Shown here: one piece after another, positions 58,250 to 64,000 of the stretch
Layout of the letters: the number at the start of each line of letters is the position of its first letter
Numbering within the stretch: the stretch's first letter is position 1
Assembly: GCF_000421405.1 (NCBI RefSeq)
Contig: NZ_ATWY01000008.1
Location: 94,121 to 158,120, forward strand
Reading direction: 5' to 3'
DNA from: Butyrivibrio sp. NC2007
GTDB lineage: Bacteria > Bacillota > Clostridia > Lachnospirales > Lachnospiraceae
Length of the DNA stretch: 64,000 nt
Translations under genes and position numbers: made by a program
Notes under the pieces: generated by a model
The model's input: only the letters and a program-made list of their open reading frames with translations
Told to the model about the DNA's origin: nothing
Databases searched by the model: none

Positions 58250-59296
58250 TTATGAGTTGAAATATTTCTCGTAGACTTCCATGAACCCCGTAGCAGTAAC
58301 GTTCTCATCCTCGATGAGTTTAACGCTGTCCCAGAGCTTTTCATTGAGCTGCTTGGTAAGAGTTGCCACAAAGGCATCGTACTGAGCTCCGAAAACCTCC
58401 CTTTTTCTCTCTGCCACGATCTTTACCTTGTTGGCTTCGGTCTCCTCGCGGTTGAAGGTGCTGATACACTTAAGTATCACATAGCCGTCTTCTGTTTCTA
58501 TGATCTCGCTCGTCTGCTCCGTTCCGAGATTAAAGGCTGCTGTCTCGAATTCAGCATCTTTTTCGCCTTTGCCAAAAGAGATTGTGCCTTCATCCGCCTC
58601 GTTGTACTGGGCCATAAGCTCTTCAAAGCTTCCACCGTTTAACAGGTTCTTGAAAACCTCTCTGCATCTTCTGTAAGCAGCATCCTTCTCACCATCGCTG
58701 AAGGGAACCTTGTTTCCTTCGCTATCCAGGGAATAGGTCTTTATCAGAATCTGTTCAACGGTTATGGTTCTGGCTTCATCATCAGAAATCTCGGGGTTGA
58801 TGTCTCTTATAATGTAATCGTAGAGCTTATCCGCTATTGCCTGTTCTCTTATTATGCCCTCAATATCTTCATAGGCAACGCCGTTCATGGCCTCTTTGTC
58901 AGCGTCGGAGAGCTGTTCGAAATATTCCTGCGCTGCTGCCGAAACGAGCTGTTCTTCGGACTCATCAAGTGTGATCTCATTTTCTCTTGCCAGAAGATTC
59001 ATGACCTTTATCTGAGCAATCTTGGCAAGTACTGACTCTTTTAACCTCTCCTCGACTGTGCCCGAGTCTGTCTGGGCCATCCAGATGTCTTTTCCGAAGG
59101 TATTCTCATAACCTGACTGGGTTCCCACAAGGTAGACATATGCCTCAGCCAAAGAGCAGGTTGAATCCTCGATCCGAAAGACTTCATCCTTCTCAAAGCC
59201 GGTGGTAAATACCACTTTGTTATATGGGAGGGATGCCGAGCACCCTGACAGTATTAGCATTAGCAAAAGAGCTGCTGCCGTTAGTCGTTTTTTCAT
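58250..59296 (-). CDS. PrsA/SurA-like peptidyl-prolyl isomerase lipoprotein
   Basis: 348 residues. Lipobox LILSGC with Cys19. N-terminal helical SurA-type domain (about 30-165), a parvulin-type isomerase domain (about 170-290: EQILIKTYSLDSEGN, FEELMAQYNEADEG, FGKGEKDAEFETAAFNLGTE), and a C-terminal helical part. It helps fold secreted proteins outside the membrane. It shares 4 bp (ATGA) with the preceding FAD gene, an unusual partner. The parvulin motif is complete enough to suggest activity, but not certain. Confidence 0.88.
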   Translation of the reverse strand: MKKRLTAAALLLMLILSGCSASLPYNKVVFTTGFEKDEVFRIEDSTCSLAEAYVYLVGTQSGYENTFGKDIWMAQTDSGTVEERLKESVLAKIAQIKVMNLLARENEITLDESEEQLVSAAAQEYFEQLSDADKEAMNGVAYEDIEGIIREQAIADKLYDYIIRDINPEISDDEARTITVEQILIKTYSLDSEGNKVPFSDGEKDAAYRRCREVFKNLLNGGSFEELMAQYNEADEGTISFGKGEKDAEFETAAFNLGTEQTSEIIETEDGYVILKCISTFNREETEANKVKIVAERKREVFGAQYDAFVATLTKQLNEKLWDSVKLIEDENVTATGFMEVYEKYFNS

Positions 59297-60696
59297 GATT
59301 CAAGTGCCTTTATCATGCTGCGGGCAACAGAGAGTCCGTTGGCGCTGGCCTGCTGAAGTCCTCTTGTAACTCCCGCGCCGTCTCCGATAGCCCTAAGGCC
59401 CTTAATGCTGGTCTCAAAGTCCTTGTTTACTATAACCTTGTTGGAGTAGAACTTAACCTCTACGCCGTAGAGCAGTGTCTCATCAGAAGCAATACCCGGA
59501 GTTACCTTATCAAGTGCTTGTATCATCTCATCGAGGTCAACCATGATCCTGTGAGGGAATACCAGCGAAAGATCGCCGGGAACAGCATCCTTAAGTGTAG
59601 GTATCAGATTATTTCTGCAAAGTCTCTCCTCTGTGGTTCTTCTGCCGCGCTTGAAATCGCCGTAGGTCTGAACCAGGATCTTGCCTCCACAGAGCATGTT
59701 CGAGAGCTCTGCTATCTTCTTGCCGTACTCAATAGGTGTCTTGAAAGGCTTGGTAAAGTTCTTGGACACAAGAAGTGCAAAGTTTGTATTGTTTGTCTTA
59801 AACTCTTTTCCCTTATAAGCGTGACCGTTTACAACAGCAAGTCCGCCCTCGTAGTACTCAGTGGCAACTTCGCCTGAAGGGTTTGTACAGAAGGTTCTTA
59901 CCTTGTCGTCAAAGGTAGGTGTGTGGTAAATGAGCTTAGCCTCGTAGAGGTTTTCGTTAAGGAACTGCATTACCTCATCCCTGACTTCTACTCTTACGCC
60001 CACATCAACAGTGCCGGGGCTTGTCTCAATACCGATCTCCTCGCACTTGTCTTTAAACCAGTCTGCTCCTTCACGTCCAACGGCGCTGACGATCTCTTTT
60101 GCAGTAAAGGTATCACCCTTGTCGGTGGTAATAGCTGTGGCTCTTCCATCCTCGACAACGATGTCTGTCACCATAGTGTTAAACTCGATATCTACGCCCT
60201 GCTTCAGGATATGCTCCTGAAGTCTTGAGTAGATTTTGTAGCCTTCCTCTGTTCCGAGATGTCTGATGGGGCATTCAACGAGCTTAAGATTTGCTCCGAT
60301 AGCTTTTCTTCTGATCTCGCGAAGCTCTGCTTCCTTGTCGATACCGTAGACATTTTTGTCTGCGCCAAACTTAAGATAGATCTCGTCCGACTCGTGGATG
60401 AGATCTGTGGCCTTGTCATAACCGAGGATCTCGGGAAGATTTCCTCCTACATCTGGTGAAAGAGATAGCTTACCGTCTGAAAATGCTCCGGCTCCAGCAA
60501 AACCTGTTGTGATGGAGCAGGGCTTACAGCCTGCACAGGTCTTGGTCACACGCTTGGGACAATTTCTTTTCTCTATCGAACGGCCCTTCTCAACTATGAG
60601 AACCTTAAGGTCAGGCCTTTTCTCCATAAGTTCGTAGGCACAGAAGATTCCGCCGGGGCCTGCGCCGATAATTACTACATCATAATTCTTAGTCAT
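59293..60696 (-). CDS. FAD-dependent dehydrogenase (COG2509-type)
   Basis: 467 residues. N-terminal Rossmann motif GAGPGG (11-16), followed by a Cys pattern C46-x7-C54-x2-C57-x2-C60 and SITTGFAGAGAFSDGKLSLS, typical of an uncharacterised FAD protein family (COG2509). The Cys pattern could hold a [4Fe-4S] cluster (inference). A second GDGAGVTRGLQQASANGL block near the C-terminus binds FAD. No signal peptide, so cytoplasmic. Reaction unknown. It starts inside the last bases of the HD-GYP gene (8-bp overlap) and runs 4 bp into the foldase gene, forming a three-gene operon. Confidence 0.88.
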   Translation of the reverse strand: MTKNYDVVIIGAGPGGIFCAYELMEKRPDLKVLIVEKGRSIEKRNCPKRVTKTCAGCKPCSITTGFAGAGAFSDGKLSLSPDVGGNLPEILGYDKATDLIHESDEIYLKFGADKNVYGIDKEAELREIRRKAIGANLKLVECPIRHLGTEEGYKIYSRLQEHILKQGVDIEFNTMVTDIVVEDGRATAITTDKGDTFTAKEIVSAVGREGADWFKDKCEEIGIETSPGTVDVGVRVEVRDEVMQFLNENLYEAKLIYHTPTFDDKVRTFCTNPSGEVATEYYEGGLAVVNGHAYKGKEFKTNNTNFALLVSKNFTKPFKTPIEYGKKIAELSNMLCGGKILVQTYGDFKRGRRTTEERLCRNNLIPTLKDAVPGDLSLVFPHRIMVDLDEMIQALDKVTPGIASDETLLYGVEVKFYSNKVIVNKDFETSIKGLRAIGDGAGVTRGLQQASANGLSVARSMIKALES

Positions 60697-62848
60697 AAAT
60701 ACTCCTTTTTTGATTTCTGGTGCTCTCTATCACTTTTCTTACCTCATCTCTGGCATTTGAAAAAGCCAGGGCGATGTTGGGGTCAAAGTGTGTTCCGGAG
60801 CCCTCCAATATTATATCCATGGACTCCTCAATTGAAAATGCCTTTTTGTAACACCTGTCTGAAGCCAGTGCGTCAAAGACATCCGCAACTGCCATTATCC
60901 TGGCAGAGAGAGGAATATCCTCCCCTGAAAGTCCCATCGGATAGCCTTTGCCGTCCCATCTCTCGTGATGGTACAGCGCCAGATTCCTTGCTTCCTTGAG
61001 ATAATCGGAATCAGGAACCTTTTCAATAACCTGGTCTATTATATCAGCTCCTGCAAGAGTGTGATCCTTCATCTTCTTGTACTCTTCATCATCAAGTCTT
61101 GATGGCTTATTGAGGATCCTGTCGGAGACCTTGATCTTGCCGATATCATGAAGAGGCGCGGATTTAATGACATCTGACACAAATTTATCCGTCAGCATGT
61201 CACAATAGATTCCCTCTTTCTTAAGCTCATCCATGATGATACCGGTGTAACGGGCAGTCTTTTTAACATGCTCACCGGTGTTCTGGTCTCTGCTCTCTAC
61301 CATGTCCGCAAGCACCATGATCAGCGCGTTTTGCATGATACTGATGGTCTCGTTTTTGTGCTTTATATCCTCCAGATAGTTCAGGTTATCTTCTGTCATC
61401 TCAGAGAACGCCAGATAGAGGTTCTCTGTTTCATCACCGGTTTCGATGTCGATCTTGTTAAAGAGCTCAACCGTGTCATGGAGGGACTCATCCCTGTCCT
61501 GCGTAAAGATAGAAGCTGTATATGCCATAGTATTCAGCGGAAGGATCATCTGGTACTCAACAAAGTACAGGCTCACAGCAAGGATAAAGGCAAAGATACC
61601 GAAGAAAAGAGAGATTATCCTGACTCTGAAGCTCCTTGCCTGCATCATGATCTGGTGCATGGAAATGTCGACACCTGCATGGGCAGCGACTTTACCGGCA
61701 GAATTCATTACGGGTTCAAAGACTGTAAGGACCCAGCCAAACTTGTCATTGACAACTATAGGCTCAACCTCTTCTGCCTCAGAAAGACCTGTCCTGTACT
61801 CTCCGATGGTCTCTTTAAATCCCACTACATCTCCCGGTTCTCCTCCGAGCACATCTTCAGTATCAATGTCAAACACGACATGACAGCCATCTTCCATTAT
61901 CTTGTAGACATAGACATACTGAACTATGTCATCGGAAGTTGTAAGTATCTCCTCAAGCTCTTTATATATCTCGTTGTAGCCTTCTGCTGACTCGCCCTTT
62001 TCAATGAACTCATCTATGCGATCTCCGTCAACGAAGGAAGCAGCTCTTTTGGCAATGACCTCTGCAAGCTCAGTCTCTCTGTCTACAAGGCTGTTGTAGT
62101 AGATGTAGTAGCTGATGGCCATAGCTGATGCACCGATAAGGAACGATGCCACGGTAATCAGGGATACCAGCTTTAGCCTCAGAGACATCTGTCTGCTCTT
62201 CTTTTTGCGGAACTCTTTTACAATCTCGGAAGTAAGAGGCGCCTGCTTCCAGGCATGAATATGGAAGCGCTCCCTGAATTTGCGAGGCAGTATCTGCACT
62301 ACTATAAGGGCAAAAGACACACTGATGACCTTATCAACCAGATCAATAAGAAAGTCTGCTATAAGTTCTGAAGTAAAAGCTGAAAAAATACCAAGATTAT
62401 GGATGAATGCAACCAGGCCCGAAGAAGTATCTTCCGCTCCAAAGCCGTAGAGATACCAGGTGATAAGTGCACCTAAAACGCCACCGATGATCGCATCAAT
62501 GACGATCATGGAAATTATGCCCTGTATCTTTTTAGTCCAATCGCGGTCGTAGAAAAATGCAGTGACTATTGCCACAGAAACATTTAAAGCTCCATATGAA
62601 ATAGCCATAGGGTCCGAGGTTATGGTCGTCAGAACCGGCCCCATAAGGCCCACAATTATGCCCGGTATATATCCGCCAAGCATTGCAGCTATCATTGTAC
62701 CAATAAGATCAAGGTACAAGGGAAGCCCTAAGCTGTTACATATAAGTGCTCCGCCGCTGTTAATTAGAATACACACTATTATCAGGGCCAGCATGGTAAT
62801 AAACTTTTCAAACCCTGACCTTGTTTCCTGTTTTCTGATGATATCCAA
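60689..62848 (-). CDS. HD-GYP cyclic-di-GMP phosphodiesterase with membrane sensor
   Basis: 719 residues. The start is TTG at 62848, supported by GGGAGG. An N-terminal multi-helix membrane domain (about 15-200) resembles integral membrane sensors or ECF S-components. Further, membrane segments near 230 and 405 flank an extracellular sensor domain. The C-terminal HD-GYP domain has LHDIGKI (near 568-574), HHERWDGKGYP and DVFDALASDRCYKKA; all ligands for metal are kept. It hydrolyses cyclic di-GMP. The gene is first of an operon with the FAD and foldase genes, a link with no known reason. Confidence 0.9.
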   Translation of the reverse strand: MDIIRKQETRSGFEKFITMLALIIVCILINSGGALICNSLGLPLYLDLIGTMIAAMLGGYIPGIIVGLMGPVLTTITSDPMAISYGALNVSVAIVTAFFYDRDWTKKIQGIISMIVIDAIIGGVLGALITWYLYGFGAEDTSSGLVAFIHNLGIFSAFTSELIADFLIDLVDKVISVSFALIVVQILPRKFRERFHIHAWKQAPLTSEIVKEFRKKKSRQMSLRLKLVSLITVASFLIGASAMAISYYIYYNSLVDRETELAEVIAKRAASFVDGDRIDEFIEKGESAEGYNEIYKELEEILTTSDDIVQYVYVYKIMEDGCHVVFDIDTEDVLGGEPGDVVGFKETIGEYRTGLSEAEEVEPIVVNDKFGWVLTVFEPVMNSAGKVAAHAGVDISMHQIMMQARSFRVRIISLFFGIFAFILAVSLYFVEYQMILPLNTMAYTASIFTQDRDESLHDTVELFNKIDIETGDETENLYLAFSEMTEDNLNYLEDIKHKNETISIMQNALIMVLADMVESRDQNTGEHVKKTARYTGIIMDELKKEGIYCDMLTDKFVSDVIKSAPLHDIGKIKVSDRILNKPSRLDDEEYKKMKDHTLAGADIIDQVIEKVPDSDYLKEARNLALYHHERWDGKGYPMGLSGEDIPLSARIMAVADVFDALASDRCYKKAFSIEESMDIILEGSGTHFDPNIALAFSNARDEVRKVIESTRNQKRSIYD

Positions 62849-63072
62849 AGTGTTCCTCCCCTGACCTGCTGCGCAAAACCGGTCACCTCTGATTATAGCA
62901 AATTTGGCGTTTTTTTTCTATGGTGCCGGAAAAGGTCAGGCATCCCTCAAACAGCCAATATTTATACATTTTTTATATTAAATGCGCTATAATTTTAGTA
63001 CGGCACAGCGATTACTTTTTGATGAATAATTGACTTGCTTAATTTTTCGTTTATTCAACAGGAGCATGAACA

Positions 63073-63690
63073 ATGAAGAAAAGACTCTTTTGCATGGCTC
63101 TGAGCTGTATATTGGCGGCGATTGCGATCATTCTTTTCCCGATGCAGGCTATGGCAAGCGGGTTTGATCCCGTCTACTACGCCGAGAGATACCCGGATGT
63201 GGCAGCAGCTGTAGGAACAAGCCAGCCGGCTCTGATAAATCATTATCTGACCTTCGGGATCGGTGAAGGGAGATTTCAGAACGCTGCGGAGGAAGCAGCC
63301 GGAACCCCGCTTAACACTTATATTGACGTCAACCTCACAACCCAGCATGTAATCTACATTCTGGATGGCGCACCTGTCTGGGAAAGCGACTGTGTATCAG
63401 GCGATGTCAGCAAACAAAGAAGCACTCCCACCGGAGTTTTCGCAGTGTATGGCCACGTCGCCGGAACCTATCTGACCGGTCCTACCTGGCACAACTGGGT
63501 TGACTACTGGATGCCGTTTTCAAGAGGCGGCTGTGGACTGCATGACGCCACCTGGAGGAGGAAGTTCGGTGGAAACATTTACAAGACAAACGGCTCACAC
63601 GGATGCGTAAACCTGCCACACGACAAGGCAGAGGAGCTCTTTAATATAGTCACTGTCGGAACTGTCGTAATAGTTCATAAAGATGAATGA
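63073..63690 (+). CDS. L,D-transpeptidase (YkuD domain), secreted
   Basis: 205 residues. Signal peptide (1-29, ending AMAS). An N-terminal module FDPVYYAERYPDVAAAVG to YLTFGIGEGRF (about 31-70) resembles the short repeats seen in secreted Lachnospiraceae proteins. The YkuD domain (about 80-205) has HDATWRRKFGG and the active-site SHGCVNLPHDKAEELF with Cys near 180. L,D-transpeptidases make 3-3 crosslinks or anchor proteins on peptidoglycan outside the membrane. AGGAGC precedes the ATG. The TGA stop lies at the first bases of the REP-like repeat. Confidence 0.93.
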   Translation: MKKRLFCMALSCILAAIAIILFPMQAMASGFDPVYYAERYPDVAAAVGTSQPALINHYLTFGIGEGRFQNAAEEAAGTPLNTYIDVNLTTQHVIYILDGAPVWESDCVSGDVSKQRSTPTGVFAVYGHVAGTYLTGPTWHNWVDYWMPFSRGGCGLHDATWRRKFGGNIYKTNGSHGCVNLPHDKAEELFNIVTVGTVVIVHKDE

Positions 63691-63789
63691 GTCAAAGTGA
63701 AACGTCCCCGTTGTCTCATAATGAGACACCGGGGACGTTTCACTTTGACTCATTTTGAGACACCGGGGACGTTTCACTTTGACTCATTT
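63686..63789. repeat. REP-like inverted repeat, copy 4 (one inverted pair plus an extra direct copy)
   Basis: AATGAGTCAAAGTGAAACGT-type left arm, then the inverted right arm with GAGACACCGGGGACGTTTCA, and then a second direct copy of that arm. It carries CACTTTGACTCA where copies 1-3 have CAGTTTGACTCA. It supplies the TGA stop of the L,D-transpeptidase gene. The rest of the gap to 63991 is AT-rich with a weak possible promoter and no gene. Confidence 0.88.
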
Positions 63790-63991
63790 CATTAAAATAT
63801 ATCAAGAAAAGTGATTAATTTCACCATGATGTAATTGTACATAATTGTGCTATGATAATATCCATCAGCTAAATTGATTAAAATTTACACTTTTAACATA
63901 ATATATATCAAATTTAACCCGATATATTTAATGTTGCAGGTGAAAATAAATCAAGATTTAGCAAATGAATGACAGAAAGAGGAGCACAGTT

Positions 63992-64000
63992 ATGAAGAAT
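63992..64000 (+). CDS. Start of a further gene (only three codons visible)
   Basis: ATG AAG AAT at 63992-64000, preceded by AGAGGAG 8 bases upstream, a convincing ribosome site. The gene continues past the window. M-K-N is typical of a signal-peptide start, but nothing more can be said. Confidence 0.5.

Noticed and set aside
61268..61990. 240-codon plus-strand open frame
   Set aside because: Opposite the HD-GYP gene with clear domains; a by-product of codon bias.
1..64000. Prophage, insertion sequence, tRNA or rRNA genes
   Set aside because: No transposase, integrase, phage structural gene or rRNA-like segment was recognised; tRNA search by eye was negative but not exhaustive.

Overview
The window looks like chromosomal DNA of a low-to-moderate-GC Firmicute of the Lachnospiraceae, most like Butyrivibrio or Pseudobutyrivibrio. 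This is inference from gene content: a DUF5716/DUF5717-type operon, a DUF4250 protein, many carbohydrate ABC importers with LacI or YesM/AraC-type regulators, GH2, GH35 and GH13 enzymes, a CIRCE element at htpG, Gram-positive lipoprotein signals, and no outer-membrane genes. No rRNA, tRNA, transposase, phage gene or CRISPR array was found.

Layout: (1) 1-4.5 kb holds cyclic-di-GMP proteins, the tail of a GGDEF protein and a 1159-residue PAS-GGDEF-EAL-PAS-GGDEF protein, then a small PepSY protein. (2) 4.7-11.7 kb is a tight four-gene operon of unknown function: a giant beta-sandwich/repeat protein, an Hsp70/actin-fold ATPase-like protein, a TPR-like protein and a coiled-coil membrane protein. 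(3) 11.7-18.0 kb is a MacB-type ABC export operon (ATPase, adaptor, two permeases), divergent from an unlisted 47-residue peptide gene and an HTH-TPR regulator. (4) 18.0-18.9 kb is non-coding and holds eight 41-bp hairpins arranged in pairs and a long inverted repeat. (5) 18.9-25.6 kb: aldo/keto reductase with a MerR regulator, MATE exporter, FNT channel, one member of a three-paralog unknown family, and a GH13_18 phosphorylase. (6) 25.7-31.6 kb: P-loop kinase, LacI regulator and sugar ABC importer, which with the phosphorylase form a glucoside (sucrose-like) locus with two LacI-type operators 93 bp apart around the promoter. (7) 31.77-32.13 kb: six hairpin repeats at an exact 64-bp period. 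(8) 32.2-41.2 kb: beta-galactoside locus (GH2, GH35, binding protein, two permeases, LacI regulator with three matching operators). (9) 41.3-46.7 kb: polysaccharide-control operon (CpsB phosphatase, CpsC, CpsD kinase, Ig-like protein, LCP ligase, a sortase-like lipoprotein lacking all three catalytic residues, and a secreted coiled-coil protein) with no glycosyltransferases in the window. (10) 46.9-51.6 kb: DUF4250 protein, two further paralogs of the unknown family, and HtpG with a CIRCE site. (11) 51.7-58.0 kb: YesM-type sensor kinase, AraC-type response regulator, sugar ABC importer, lipoprotein. (12) 58.2-64 kb: HD-GYP sensor, FAD-dependent dehydrogenase and foldase lipoprotein in one operon, an L,D-transpeptidase, and the first codons of another gene.

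Four copies of a REP-like inverted repeat built on GGGGACGTTTCA.TTTGACTCA are scattered through the window, two of them providing stop codons to neighbouring genes. The overall picture is a glycan-degrading anaerobe: LacI or two-component-controlled importers feed cytoplasmic glycosidases and phosphorylases, cyclic-di-GMP proteins and the Cps operon point to surface-polysaccharide control, and two gene sets (the DUF5717 operon and the MWNY-paralog family) have no assigned role.
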